DNA of 64,000 nt from Garcia nutans (lineage: Eukaryota; Streptophyta; Magnoliopsida; Malpighiales; Euphorbiaceae): NCBI GenBank assembly GCA_947685225.1, contig CANTUV010000024.1, positions 12,790,001-12,854,000 of the forward strand. Direction: 5' to 3'. The translations under genes and the position numbers were made by a program. The notes under the pieces were generated by a model that was not told the DNA's origin, ran no database searches, and was given only the letters and a program-made list of their open reading frames with translations. Positions 1-12,199 of the stretch are shown here, in pieces; positions within the stretch are counted from its first letter, which is position 1; the number at the start of each line of letters is the position of its first letter.

Positions 1-311
1 ATTAACAAACTGTGAGAGAATAGGGTCTAGAGGCTGGACTGGCTTTGATATAGTTCTTTATTTATATTAACTCCCTTTTTTACTGGATGCCTTTACAATG
101 CGGGGAGACACACACAGTGACACAAAAAAACGAGTTACCATAGCAAACCAGGAAACCTGAACTGGTTGTTTCAGGTATAGCTAATTTGTCCTAGTAAGCT
201 GTAGTTTAGTTTTTTGAACTTGGAAACCTGTGTAAAGTTGAACTTAGTATGTAAAGTAAAACAGAAAATAATCAAATACAATTTTACCTTTTTTTTTTGT
301 TTTTTGAGTAT
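1..311. other. Unassigned AT-rich sequence left of the LINE
   Basis: No reading frame or repeat structure is recognised here. It is the left flank of the LINE insertion and looks like intron or intergenic sequence (long T runs near 288-305). Together with the sequence after 2494 it would form one uninterrupted stretch before the LINE inserted. Confidence 0.4.
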
Positions 312-327
312 TACAATATGAGGGAAT
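312..327. repeat. LINE target-site duplication, left copy
   Basis: The 16-mer tacaatatgagggaat occurs here and again at 2479-2494, directly flanking the LINE. The first base of the right copy could also belong to the TTG tail, so the secure length is 15-16 bp. A perfect long duplication of this kind is the hallmark of target-primed reverse transcription. Confidence 0.9.
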
Positions 328-2478
328 TGAAAGACCTAGCTCAAGGTACCTTTAAGGAGGAGTTACTATAGGAAGACATTTGGAACCTTGAGGCTAGTGC
401 AGAGGACTTGTGGACAAAAATGGAAGGTGGCATTAAGAAAGCAGGTAGTAAATTGCTTGGGATTTCTAAAGGAGCAGGGTCTCGACCGCACGATGCATGG
501 TGGTGGGATGAGGAGGTTCAAAAGGCTATTAAGGCTAAGAGGGAATGGTATAAAAAGTTACCGAATGCGGTTAATAGCGAGGCCTTTGAGGAATATAAGA
601 GGGCTAAGAAAGAGGCAAAGAAGGCTGTTAGTGTAACTCGTGGCAGAGCCTTAGAAGAGATTTATCAAAAGTTAGGTACTAAAGAGGGAGAAATGGGCAT
701 TTATAAGATTGCAAGGATGAGAGAAAGGAAAAGCAGAGATTTAAGCCAAGTCAAATGTATAAAGGACGAAGATCAACGGGTGTTGACAGGAGATGTTGAG
801 ATTAAGGAGAGGTGGAAGGCTTATTTTGAGCAGTTATTCAACCCTGAACATGAACAAGATTTTCAAGGTCTTCATGAAACAAATGGTTATATCAGCTGGT
901 CTAGGAGGATTTTGCATAGTGAAGTAAGAGAAGCCTTGAAGTATATGAAAGTTGGTAAAGGTTGTAGCCCGGATGGTATTCCTAGAGGTTTGGAAGAACC
1001 TTGGAGAGGTAGGAGTTGCCTGGTTAACTAAACTCTTTAATGCTATTGTGAAAGGACGTAAGATGCCGAATGCCTGGAGGAAGAGTATCCTGGTACCCAT
1101 ATATAAAAATAAGGGAGACATTCAATGCTGTACAAATTATCGGGGTATCAAACTTATGAGCCATACTATGAAATTATGGGAAAGGATTATTGAACACAGA
1201 TTGAGGAAGCTTACAAGAGTTTCGGAGAATCAGTTTGGGTTTATGCCAGGGAGATCTACCATGGAGGCTATTTCTCCTCTAAGAAGACTAATGGAATGTA
1301 TCAAGAGAAGAAGAAAGATCTCCACATGGTATTTATTGACTTGGAGAAAGTCTATGATAGAGTACCAAGAGAAGTGTTATGGTGGGTTTTGAAGAGGAAA
1401 GGAGTCAGCGGCAAATATATCAACATCATTAAGGACATGTATGAGAATGCATCCACTAGTGTGTAAACACCTGGTGGAGACACTGAGGCTTTCCCCATTA
1501 CTACCGGATTACATCAAGGTTCGGCCATGAGTCCATATTTATTTACCCTGGTTATGGACGAGCTAACCAGAAGCATACAAGACGATGTTCCTTGGTGTAT
1601 GTTGTTTGCTGATGACATTATTTTAATTGATGAGACTAGTGCTGGTGTAAACCGTAGGTTGGAAGTGTGGAGAAAAACCCTCGAGGACAAGGTTTTAAGT
1701 TAAGTAGGAGTAAAACGGAATATATGCACTGTGAGTTCAGTCTAAGGAAGAAGCAGGGACATGAGGTTAAGTTGGATGAAAATTTGGTTCCTAAAACCAA
1801 GCAGTTCAAATATTTGGGTTCGGTGTTCCAGAATGATGGCCGTATAGATGAAGATGTGGCTTACAGAATACAGGTAGGGTGGTTGAAGTGGAAGGGTGCG
1901 ACTGGGGTTCTATGTGATAAGAAAATACCTCTGAAAGTGAAAGGTAAATTCTATAGGACGGTTGTTAGACCTGCGATGTTCTATGGTAGTGAGTGTTGGG
2001 CACCAACGGGACAACATTTGCATAAGATGAGTGTGACAGAAATGAGGATGCTAAGATGGATGTGTGGACATACCAGACTGGACAAAATTAAGAATGTTCA
2101 TATTCGACAAAAAGTCCAAGTAGCGGATGTAGGAGATAAGGTGAGGGAAGAAAGACTTAGATGGTATGGGCATGTTTTAAGAAGACCTCCTAATGCTGCG
2201 GTTCGTTAGTGTGAGAATTTGTTGATTGAGGGGGCTAGAGGTCGTGGAAGACCTAGAACTGTGTGGAATGAGGTGATAGCAAGAGACTTACGTGCCTTAG
2301 ATCTTGATGCGGATTTGATTAATGACAGACTTGAATGGAGACGTAAAATCCGTGTCTTGGAAGGGGCCTAAGGCTGGAGTATCTTTTTTGGTGTCTTTTG
2401 AGCTTATTTTGTTGAGGATCCATACAGCCGACCCCAACTTGTTTGGGACTAAGGCTTTGTTGTTGTTGTTGTTGTTGT
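328..2478 (+). mobile_element. 5'-truncated LINE (RTE-like non-LTR retrotransposon)
   Basis: About 2.15 kb of a non-LTR retrotransposon. It keeps the reverse transcriptase and the C-terminal region but lacks the 5' endonuclease part. It ends in a run of TTG trinucleotides (about 2457-2478) instead of poly-A, preceded by the phrase 'aacttgtttgggactaagg' (about 2437-2455) that I recognise from the 3' ends of many plant LINEs. A simple trinucleotide tail is typical of the RTE clade. Perfect 16-bp target duplications flank it at 312-327 and 2479-2494. 5' truncation is usual for LINE copies. The clade is inferred from the tail and protein style, not from a tree. Confidence 0.88.
408..2209 (+). pseudogene. 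LINE reverse transcriptase, frameshifted remnant
   Basis: The reading passes through three frames. 408-1031 carries a lysine- and arginine-rich region leading to the RT core motif read as GKGCSPDGIP (about codons 184-193). 952-1392 continues with NYRGIKLMSHTMKLWERI and QFGFMPGRST, typical LINE RT blocks. The catalytic FADD box is at 1605-1616 in a different frame. 1667-2209 carries the part after the palm, with YLGSVFQNDG and the conserved LRWYGHVLRR motif of plant LINE proteins. An in-frame TAA lies near 1462-1466, and frame changes occur near 990, 1400 and 1660. The endonuclease domain is absent. Not expected to encode an active protein. Confidence 0.85.
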
Positions 2479-2494
2479 ACAATATGAGGGAATG
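2479..2494. repeat. LINE target-site duplication, right copy
   Basis: Exact match to 312-327. Sequence after it (gaggaatcaaacc) differs from that after the left copy, so the duplication boundary is sharp. Confidence 0.9.
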
Positions 2495-3160
2495 AGGAAT
2501 CAAACCTAAATTTATCCAGGAGAGATACACTTGCTGTTAGGCAATGCCTCGGCACGCACAATTTTACTTATTTTTATTTATTTAGAAATATGTTGTAGAC
2601 ATATGTCCTATGGTGAGAAGATGAATTTGAAATGCTATATTGGTTAATGAAGTATTGTTGTTTAATTTGTCAAACTAAAGTAAAGAAACATATATTTGGA
2701 ATGTTTCAAAGTATATTTATATTATATGAGTATTTGAAGTGTGCTTGAATTGAATGATTGTAATTGTATTAAATTGTAGGATTTATTAGTGAAAAAATTA
2801 TGAAAGCGAATTGCAGAAATAGCAAAACTGGTTAATTGCTTTGGCGTAGCTTGCAAAATTAACATCCTAAACAATTTGGTTCTGTTTTAAATTTTAGCTG
2901 ATGGATCACAAACCAACCAGTGAGGACTGCTAATATATATTACTGTTTTCATCATCTGCCGAGAACTTAGGTGGAGTGAAAGTTAATTACTGAAATCATT
3001 TTTTGTTCTAAGAATATCTGGGTTTTTCGTGGACACACTTATACCCAACATTCTGTCATAGAAATATTCACAAGACTATGCATCACAGAATTTTCACGTG
3101 AAGTTATTTGTAGTAATTATGCAATTATTTGTTAGATATTACTGATAATTTTGATTTCAG
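2495..3160. other. Unassigned AT-rich sequence right of the LINE
   Basis: No coding or repeat structure is recognised. It could be intron of the possible host gene suggested by the exon-like stretches that follow, but nothing here proves that. Confidence 0.3.
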
Positions 3161-3311
3161 GAATGCAAGAAATTGATAGGCAACTGATGCAACTGCAACA
3201 ATGATTGAACAAGGCAACATTGGATGATTTGGCTCGCAGGCAAACAGTTTGTATGACTTGTCATATATATAATCTCCCCGTCTTCAACTGGTTCAATTGT
3301 CTCAGCCAGGT
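3161..3311 (+). other. Possible degenerate host-gene exon
   Basis: The stretch is richer in G and C than its surroundings and is preceded by a T-rich tract ending in 'tttcag' (3156-3161). The forward frame reads roughly QEIDRQLMQLQQ, a stop, then LNKATLDDLARRQT, which looks like an amphipathic, coding-style segment. It ends near 'agccaggtat'. I do not recognise the protein. An in-frame TGA near 3203 means that, if it is an exon, it is either decayed or framed differently. Confidence 0.22.
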
Positions 3312-3520
3312 ATATGATTTGTAAAGAACTGACTCTAGGTTTCCAAGAGAGTTGTCATGTCATGTATATTTTTTTGAATCAGAATTATTGAAATTAAGAG
3401 TCATTAAGAAGTTAAGATCAAGCGCGCCATAAAACTAATGTACAATAGAGGAAACTTGAGAAGAAAAAAAAAATGTATAGCTCTACTGGAGACACTGCAT
3501 GTAACTTATTACTGTTTTCA

Positions 3521-3800
3521 GGTTTTGCGTTTTGGTAACAAATGCCGTTTCCAGTCGGGGACTTATATAAAGTACAAAATTAATGATTGCCACACATTTG
3601 CTAAATCAATGCTACATATTTAGTAAGTTTATGGGATTATGTACATAGAAAGAGTTTGATTCTGGCTTTTGGCCTTTGGTCCCTGGAAGTTTGTTGCAGA
3701 AAAGCAGTTTTCATGTGGAATTGAGATTTTTATAGTTGTGTTACCGTTGCAGAAGATATAGCCGTATGAACTTACTGATAATATATATGTATGTATGTAT
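3521..3800 (+). other. Possible terminal exon and 3' UTR of a decayed host gene
   Basis: A 'tgttttcag' acceptor-like site precedes a segment reading LRFGNKCRFQSG, which resembles part of a CCCH zinc finger (FGxKCRF), although the final histidine position is serine. Downstream sequence to about 3800 looks like a plant 3' UTR: moderate GC, no frame. Any link with the stretch at 3161-3311 is inference. The protein family is a guess from twelve residues. Confidence 0.2.
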
Positions 3801-4724
3801 ATTGTTTTGAGAACTTGCTGGTAAATAGTTTTTTTTTTTTTTTTTTTAATTTTATGGTACTTAAAATTGAGGTAGATAGGACATTTCGTAGCCTAAATGG
3901 ACAATTGCATTTGCATTGATCACGCGCCACACATATGAAGTAACTCATTGTTCCTATATTAGTATCAAAAGCTCAAGATTTTCCCGGTTAATAGTTTGTT
4001 TGCTTATTTTGGTTCAGAATTTAGGTTCTGTTTTTGTGTTAAGACTACTTTCCTCCAAGTGTTCTGTTAGTTATAGTATAAACCTTTATTTCAGCAAATT
4101 TAACAAAAAAAGAAAAAGAGCAACTTTATTGGATTTATAGATTATGCAGTTAGATTTGACCACGGTTCAAGACTTAGTTTCGTTTCTAACGCGTCCTTTA
4201 GATTCAAAAAAGTCTTGGGTCTAAATATGACCGTCTATGATTTTAAAGTTGTCAATCATAGCTTGAACCTTGATTCAGAGGGCGGTTTGTGTCGATTTAG
4301 GAAATACATTACATGCGGTTTTAATTAAAAAAACTATAAGAATTAGTTTTTCATAAGAAATTAATTAAAAAAGACTTGAGCTTAATTTTTTTTCTCATAT
4401 AATTTTGAGATTTAGAGAATCAAAGTTAACATAGTTAATTTAGCTGCTCCCACTATCGAATGTCTAATTGTTGTCTTTTTGGTTATTAGGTCATATATAT
4501 CACTTGCTTCATGTGTAATTTCTTGTTCACTGACAACTCGCTTTTAGTCTAATCGATTAAACATGTTCAAGGATTTGGTAGTCATATTAGACATACCTCT
4601 CATATTGTTCAATGACAACTATTGAAATTGGTATTGTTAAAATTTATTTAGTGTTAGTGTCAGGTATTTGCATGTGGATGTACTAATTAAGAACTGGAAA
4701 ATCTTTACTTTATTACTGTCACAC

Positions 4725-4727
<3 letters not shown>
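3801..4727. other. Unassigned AT-rich sequence
   Basis: Long homopolymer T run at about 3830-3848 and otherwise featureless AT-rich DNA. No convincing gene, repeat unit or RNA. Confidence 0.35.

Positions 4728-4794
<67 letters not shown>
4728..4794. repeat. Compound microsatellite (CT)n(AT)n
   Basis: An uninterrupted run of about 19 CT units is followed directly by about 14 AT units. Confidence 0.97.
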
Positions 4795-4797
<3 letters not shown>

Positions 4798-5589
4798 TTG
4801 AGATGATGGTACTTTTAGAAGTATTTCTAGCAGATCCTCCAGGCTTCTTTTTTTTTTTGGCCTTTGGGGAAAGAAAAGATCTCCCATTTCTATTTTAGGT
4901 ATTGGGTAAAGAAATGGTCACCCATTTCTAGATTGAAAAGATTTTTCAACTATTTGTTGATGAAAAACATAAAATTTAGTATATAAATTTATTATTATTT
5001 TCAAACTTCAACAATTATTAATGAAACATCAATATTATTATAATTAAGATTTAAATATGAATAATAAAGAGATAATTATTATTTAAACCATCTAATTTGT
5101 ATCTAGGGTAAAAAGGAAACAATAATAAGATAAACTGATGGAATATTTTTAAAATAATTTGACATTTTTTCTTTCATAATAAAAATCAATCATTTAAAAT
5201 AATATAATTTTTATGTTTTTTTAAGTTTACTAATAGTATTAAGACATTCAATAAAAATAAATGAGTTATAGGATAATAAACATTAGTCAAAACATATGTA
5301 GCATTACTGCTTGCATCCTAAATAAATTAGAGAAAATTACACTCTTTCATGTTTCATAAAATTTGTTCATTTTTATCAGATATTTTAGTTATTTTGCAAT
5401 AAACTCATAATAAACTAATAAATTCATAAATTTATAATAAATATATAATAAACTCATAATAAATTTAAAATAAACTCATAATAAACTATATAAATTTAAT
5501 ATTTTTATAAAAAAATTATAAATTTTGGTAAATATAAAAATATTTTTAAAAATATGGTAAAATTGAAATTTTTTTTTATTTTTTTTGTA
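4795..5589. other. AT-rich spacer with short repeated 'ataataaactc' motifs
   Basis: No gene seen. Between about 5395 and 5500 the word 'aataaactcataataaac' recurs in degenerate form, a small AT-rich array. The rest is low-complexity AT-rich DNA. Confidence 0.45.
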
Positions 5590-6470
5590 TTTTATAAAGA
5601 TCCCAATAAATTAGCCCAATTGGCCCAGTAAGCCTAAGGATCCAAAGAGACCAAAATAGCTTTATGAGCTACTTCCAAAGGAGAGGTTTAAAAGAAGAAT
5701 AGGAAAAAAGAAAAGAGGACCAACAAATAACCCACCATCATAACAGAGAATCAATCAAAATAAAATGATATATCTTCAAAAGACATGAAATTCAATTTTC
5801 AGCTTTTTTAGTTTAATTAAATTGTCCAATTAGTCAATTCCATTTTCACTTAGTTTATCTTCTTAATTTGTCATTCTCAAAGTTTAGAATTGTAGTTCAA
5901 AATTCATATTTCAAGTTTAATAAATTTGTTTTAATTCTGCTTCATTCTTCAGTTCAACAATATTTTTCCACAGTCCATTTTCTCATAGCTTTTCATTAAT
6001 TCAATTTTTAACTATAGAATCCTAACAAATTTACTTAAGAGAGTTTGAGGAATTTGATTTTTCATTGTTCTCAAGGGAAATCCATACAATTGTTTGATAG
6101 AAATTAAATTTAGCATGTTTTAGTTGAGAAACCTATGTCTTCTGGCATGCTGACACCTTATTCACAGTTAAGGCCAAGAGTTTTTTGCTAATTTTTTGAG
6201 AAAAAAAATTGGCAAGCTCGGTGGGACACATTCTACATTGATGCATCAGGTTACATGTAGTTTTTAGAAGAAGAAATAACTAGGTTCCAAGACATAAAGG
6301 TTTGCAACAACAAGGCAAAAGAGAAATACTATTATGTTTCCACAAGTCCAGTGCCAATTTTCACATGAGATGCAATGATGCAACCAATAACCAACCTGTG
6401 CCTAAGCCTAATTAAGGATTGCCCGATGGACCAATTAGAAGTGGTATTTTTCAACAGTTTAAGAAAGCAT
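5590..6470 (+). mobile_element. LTR-retrotransposon remnant with a primer-site-like sequence
   Basis: The segment reads like the end of an LTR followed by the junction 'ttggcaagctcggtgggac' (6209-6227), a phrase that often follows 5' LTRs in plant LTR retrotransposons. No protein-coding region is recognised downstream before the solo LTR at 6471. The start is not defined. Classification rests on the junction phrase alone. Confidence 0.4.
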
Positions 6471-9232
6471 TGTAACACTCTTATACCCTATATACATATA
6501 ATATATATAATTTATATATGTAAAGTACATATACAAAATATAAGAATGTCACCAACATTGATAGTAGAAAATCCTCTTTATTTTTATCAAAGTAAATTCT
6601 CCTTTAAAAGATAAATTAAATGGGTAAATAAATATATATTTAAAATTAAATATCAAAATCAATATATATATATATAAAATCTCTGAAAAAAATTTCGCCA
6701 GAGTTTTGTCTGCAATTTCAATATTCCCAAAATCAACGAACACACAACATGCATTGAACGTACGCTTCCAAATTAAAATTTCTCAAATTCCATCATTTCT
6801 CTATCAAATACTCAAACATTTAAACACTCTTACAAAATATACAAAACATTAAACATTTCCCAAAAACATAATATTTTCCAACTACTATTTCTTTATACAA
6901 GATTAAATATTCAATAAGTAAAAATAATGTACATTATATACATACTCAAAACTATATAAAACCTCCTTTGTTCCAAATACATTCACAATTAATTAATATA
7001 GCATGTAAATCTAATGCCCTCAAATAACCTTATGCATGATACGCAACACTACTGGGCTCATGGCAAGTATAACCTCCAAGTTTCAATCACACACAGATTC
7101 ACCCAAGTCTGCACTTCTAATACTTGCATGATACACACTATCACGCTAAGCATATAGCATAGTGGTACATACTTTAATACAATAACATTATTTAAAAATA
7201 TATGCATAACTATCCTGACACACAAGTTATCATGTCATCATTTCATGGCACAATTCATGCAATGTACTTTTCATTTATATGTTTTTTCCATTTATGATAT
7301 TTTCTGCTCATTCAAACGCTCAATACATATGCATCAACACATGGCACACTTATTTTTCTCATCCTTTTACTCATAGTAATAACATTTCCATATAATACTC
7401 ATTAATTGATTATATATATCCAATTCCACAAACACACACACACATTAGGCCCAAAATTCTTATATAATATTTTAGTTCTAAAAATATTACTTCGGTCTAT
7501 CATGACACCAGCGTGTCTAGCCTTATAGGCATAGTAATATCTGTGACATTTGTGTGTCTCACTGAAGGCGTAATCATTTCTGTAACAACAGCGTGTCTCG
7601 TCCAGCATAATCATATTTATGACGCCAGTGTGTCTAGCCCAAAAGCGTATGGCATGCCTAGCAATACCAAATACAACTTTCTGGAACTATATATTGTACA
7701 AGGCAAATACACAACACACACATCATATCATATCACATTTCCATATTTTCATTTCTTTGCCTCTTTCTCATCATCATTAATTACATCTTTTCTCAATTTT
7801 CACCCTTTCTATAGTTTTCATAACTTTTCCACACATTTCTTGTGAACATCTCATATCATGATCACCTTCACATAATCTCATTCACTTTGAATACCATTTC
7901 CATCATTTTATTCATATTATGCTACCACACTACACAATGTTATTCATTTTCACATTTTAAACCATATTTTATTATAGAAAGCAAGTTTCCTAGTCACATT
8001 TATCATATAGCTCATATCTACATTTTTAGTACATAATATAACCTTTCACCATTTTCCATATTACATTGCTTTTAAAATACGCACTAAGGCACACAACATA
8101 TCTTCTTTTAACAATAATACAAATGGAATAAAAAATGATACTTTAAAGAATGTCACCATTCTTTAAAGGATGCCAAAATGGATAATGCTACACATACATG
8201 CTCAAACTAAATATTAACAAAGTATGTACTAACCTCAATTATACCAAGTTCCAAGCTCAAATCACCTTCCAACTTTAACGTCACCAATTGCCATTCTTTA
8301 CTTCAATTTAGAAAGTCTACTTTACTCACTTCTAAACCATATTATAAGTACAAAAATATCATTAGTATCTCATTCTAAATCATTTTAAATTAATTAACAA
8401 CATTTATATCCATTCCATCTAAAAAATCCATCAAAACCCTGATTCACCCTTACTACCTCTTTCAAATTACCTCCTAACCTATCCATTTTCATCATACACC
8501 CATAAATTCATTACATACACATCAATATAATACCAAAATAATTCATTTTAACAATTTTAAACATTATCTCAAAAACCTTAAATTCACGTAACCTACCCGG
8601 AAACCCTAACTTTACCAAACTCAATCATCTCCACCAACTAACCTTAAAATCATTACATATGCATCCAAAAAAATTCAAAACAACCCATACTAACAATTAT
8701 AGTTACTTCCACTAAAACTTTGAATTACACATAATCAAAAACTCAAAGAAAAACTTCTTAAACTTAGAAAATACTTACCTAATTCTTGATTATTCTTCAA
8801 AAACACCTTGATTCCTTTAAAATCTTTGTGAGATTCAGTGTATAAGATGAAGCAAAAATTCTTTCCTTTGCTCCCAAAATATCGGCCATCCTTGTTGGAA
8901 GAGGAAGAAGATGAACCATTTTATATACTAAAATTCCAACTTTGCTCCTCACCTTTTTATGAAATTACCAATAATTAAATAATAGAATATTTAGATATTT
9001 TTGCTTCTTCCTATCCAAAAATAATTTTATTTTTATTTTTTTAAATAATAATAATATATTTAATTTTTTAACTTTTACATTTTTGACTTTTTGTCTTTTA
9101 GTAAAATTTATGCTTTAGGTATATTTCACATATACCTACTATATACATTAAATATTTTCTCCTTCCAACCCATCATTTAACCTTTCTAAATTATTTATTT
9201 AATTATATTTTAACCAAAATACGGATGTTACA
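6471..9232 (-). mobile_element. Solo LTR H of the long chromovirus-LTR superfamily
   Basis: It opens with tgtaacac and closes with ggatgttaca, the reverse-complement form of the termini shared by the other long LTRs in this window. A perfect 5-bp duplication agcat flanks it (6466-6470 and 9233-9237). No PBS, PPT or coding region lies within, so this is one 2762-bp LTR left after LTR-LTR recombination. It carries a donor-like acttac (GTAAGT on the minus strand, 8773-8778), a 'cggcc' motif near 8882-8886, and its own short repeats with 'gcgtgtct' near 7511-7632. Confidence 0.87.
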
Positions 9233-9237
9233 AGCAT

Positions 9238-9893
9238 TGATCATGATGATTTAAAGCTTATGGAGTGACTTGGCTACCATAGAAGAATGTAAAGAAGATT
9301 CCATCTTCAAGCTTGGGCTTCTGCAATCAATCCAAGGCTTAGTCCATTTGTCACTTATCCAAGAAGACCATTTTTGCTACTTGTGTTTGTTAAGCCATTT
9401 GGAATTGTCTTGCTTTAGCTTTGTATATTTGAGTCATACTTGCATTTGCTATTTTATTTGTGCTGGAATTTTAGTATGAGTTTGGGAAATACTTCTTGTA
9501 ATTGGGATGTTTGATGTCTAATAGCCTACGTGTGGTTAGGATAGTTTATTTTGGGTTTAAAGGTGATCTTATGCTTGTTGCCAAGCACCTTAATTACTCA
9601 TCCAACACTTAGTTCATATTAAACAAACTTATGAGGAATTGTAATAGTCTTGAATTTAAATGAAAATTTCAAAACTTTTATTCTTTGAGAGAGTTTTCTC
9701 TTTCTTTAATTCTTGTTGAATCAAATTATTCACAAAGAATTAATAACTTAAGTGAAACTAATACCAAAATTCTCTTGCACACTTATTGGAATTGGGTTGA
9801 GATCTTGGCAAGGACTTGATTTAGCTTTCTAAGGGAGTTGATCTAAGCACAGAGATTTTGGCTCTCAAGTCTTATACTTATGGGTTCACATCA
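9238..9893 (+). mobile_element. Probable 3' part of a 5' LTR (element J)
   Basis: The sequence ends in cacatca and is followed three bases later by tggtattagagc (9897-9908), one base off the initiator-Met tRNA primer-binding sequence. That places a 5' LTR end at about 9893 and suggests the Ty3 gag at 12200-13168 belongs to the same element J. The LTR start is not visible and may have been lost. Confidence 0.5.
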
Positions 9894-9896
9894 GTT

Positions 9897-9908
9897 TGGT
9901 ATTAGAGC
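9897..9908 (+). other. Primer-binding site of element J (degenerate)
   Basis: Reads tggtattagagc. The consensus complementary to initiator methionine tRNA is tggtatcagagc, so there is one C-to-T change. Confidence 0.6.
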
Positions 9909-10072
9909 TAGGCCTTAAATCAGATTCAAACCTCATATCTATCTTGTTATTCAAAATTTTCTTGTTTATCGTTGTTTTTGTTTGTGTTTTTGTTTGTCTT
10001 GTTCTTTTTATTTCCTTTGTCTTGTTGAAGAAAATCCTACAAAAAAATTATCTTGTTCTTTCAATTTCTAAA

Positions 10073-12199
10073 TGTGACAACCACCATAAACTATTATGCG
10101 AAAATTGGAAATTTTCCCTTAGAGTCTCGTGGTCGCAAACCCCATTGCATGAGTCACAACGAACCCTACTATCCAATTTTGAGATTTAACCCAACCTTCC
10201 CGCGATCTCTATTCCTCTAGTGCCGTTGCTCAAAGCTTGTCATGGTCGCGCCTTCTACCATGATTTTTACTGTAAGGTATCAAATTTTATCGATTTTTCT
10301 AGCGGTCGCCCAACTTACATCATGGTCGCCTAATGACCTATATGGTCATGACCTTAATCTTGAACTTTACTAAGATGGGGTGATCCCTAAAAAAAGAGTA
10401 TAGAAAATTTTGCAATTGTGATCGCTTGTTGAAAATACCTTCAAATTTCTCCCCTTTTTCTTTGGTAATTCTACCCAACTCTTTTGTGGTTGATGAATTG
10501 TGATTAGTTTGATTGTAAACAACTAGTCTTAGCAAAAGTTTGAGTGGTAAAAGGTAGGAGTGAGAGCTCATAAAGAGAAAAGTTAAAAAAATTAAGCATA
10601 AACATGAGTAACCTTGAGTGAACATTGAACTTGAGTGAAACACATGAGGGAGTGAAGTGAGGATTTATAATTTTTATTCCACTAACCTTTATTTGCAACT
10701 GAAAAATTTCAAGTATCAAAATGAGTGATTATGGAAGGAATACCTAAGGTGATTGTGAGAAGGGATTTTCACCCCCCACTTCCAAACTTGAAGGTATCCA
10801 CGAAGTGGAGACATGCCTCTTACATTATTAATAAGCAAATAATAATAAAAAAAAATACTCATCCATTCATCCATCATAAATTAAATAAGTCAAATAATAA
10901 TAAACTATTTACTAAGACATAATAAATCATACATCTAAACTTAAATAAAGCAATAAAAATATAAATTTAGGTTTACATCTTGAATTAGGTTTTTTAATCA
11001 AAATTAGGGTTTGGAATTCTTATGAAAAAGGATTAGGGTTTATGAAAATAGGATTAAATGGAAATAGGGTTTAATTAAATTTTAGGTTATGATTTACATA
11101 TTAGGTTTTTGAAAAATAATTTTAGGATTTTAAATAAAGGCTAGGGTTTTGGTTATCAAACTAAGGTTATAAGGTTTTTTGTTAGGAAAATTAAATTGTG
11201 GTTTTGGATTTTGGGATTATGGTTTTATAAAGTATAGAATGCTTAAATTAAGACTTTAAGGTTTTGAAAAATTCGATTGAGGTTTATAAGTGAAAATTTG
11301 GAAATTGAATTATTTAATTAAGATTAGATTCTATGATTTAAAGTTTGGATCAAATAGAATACTGAAGCTAAGACTTGTTGAATGAAATTCCTGAAGTTAT
11401 GTAAGTAATAATAATAGTATGTTCAATTCACAAAATAAGAGGAATGACAATTTAAGCTGAATGAATTCATGAATTAATGAAGATGTACTTGTGTTGTAGG
11501 CTCCTCCAATTTCAATGCGTTGAATCAAACCTAATGTTTATTACAGCTGAATCAGCTTTTGTTATTGGTGGAGGGAAACAACTGCCTGAGATAATTGTTA
11601 TGTTGTTACTATTTACTCAATTGCTTCTTGATGATTAGCGTTTCGTAAAACTATTATCCTCTCTTTCCTTTACTGCCAAATTGTTAATCCAAGTTGCTAC
11701 CTCTCTATTTGTGTTAATCACGTATTTATAGGAAAACTTACCTTGAATCTAAACCTAATCCAACTCTCATAAGTTAATTAAGAAGTCAAATGGCCGGTAC
11801 ACTTGTGTTTAGGACTCAGATTAAAGGCCAAAATCGATATGGAGTGCACCTCATATTGATTTGGGCTGTCCAAATCGATATAAGGCAGCCTCAAATCGAT
11901 ATGAGGGAACCTCATATCAATTTTGAGTGTTAAAATCGATATGAGGCCTCCCTCATATCGATTTTGGCTGCCCAAATCGATATGAGGTCTCCCTCATATC
12001 AATTTTGGTAGCCCTGACTCAAACTGAACCCTAATTTTTAATTACTTTCAGACCAAACCGATTATACCATTTAATTTGGGCTTTTATGAATTAGACCATC
12101 TAATATTTAAGCTTTAAAATTAGGTTTAGGTTCTTTAAAATTATAACGGAACAAGGCAAGCTTCTAAATTTTAATCCGTGCCAAATTTAAGGGTCTACA
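10073..12199 (+). mobile_element. Probable solo LTR K between the PBS and gag of element J
   Basis: Starts tgtgacaaccacc and ends gggtctaca, a start/end pair seen in plant gypsy LTRs. It separates the PBS of J (9897) from its gag (12200). The interior has no coding region. The 5-bp flanks (ctaaa before, gtgat after) do not match, so it is either a product of inter-element recombination or its limits are slightly different. It includes the inverted-repeat cluster at 11786-12006. Confidence 0.45.
11786..12006. repeat. Cluster of alternating inverted repeats 'aaatcgatatgagg'
   Basis: The 14-mer aaatcgatatgagg and its complement cctcatatcgattt alternate about eight times with small substitutions, separated by short 'gcctccc' or 'ggctgccc' spacers. 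Successive pairs can fold into several hairpins of up to 14 bp. Confidence 0.85.

Noticed and set aside
4728..4794. GA/CT-repeat as a regulatory element
   Set aside because: A plain compound microsatellite; no nearby transcript start supports a regulatory reading.
7842..8036. Short frames in solo LTR H
   Set aside because: Low-complexity, His/Ser/Ile/Tyr-rich translations of AT-rich LTR sequence with no motif.
10073..12199. Claiming LTR K as a clean solo LTR insertion
   Set aside because: The termini look right but the flanking 5-mers (ctaaa, gtgat) differ, so it is kept only as probable.
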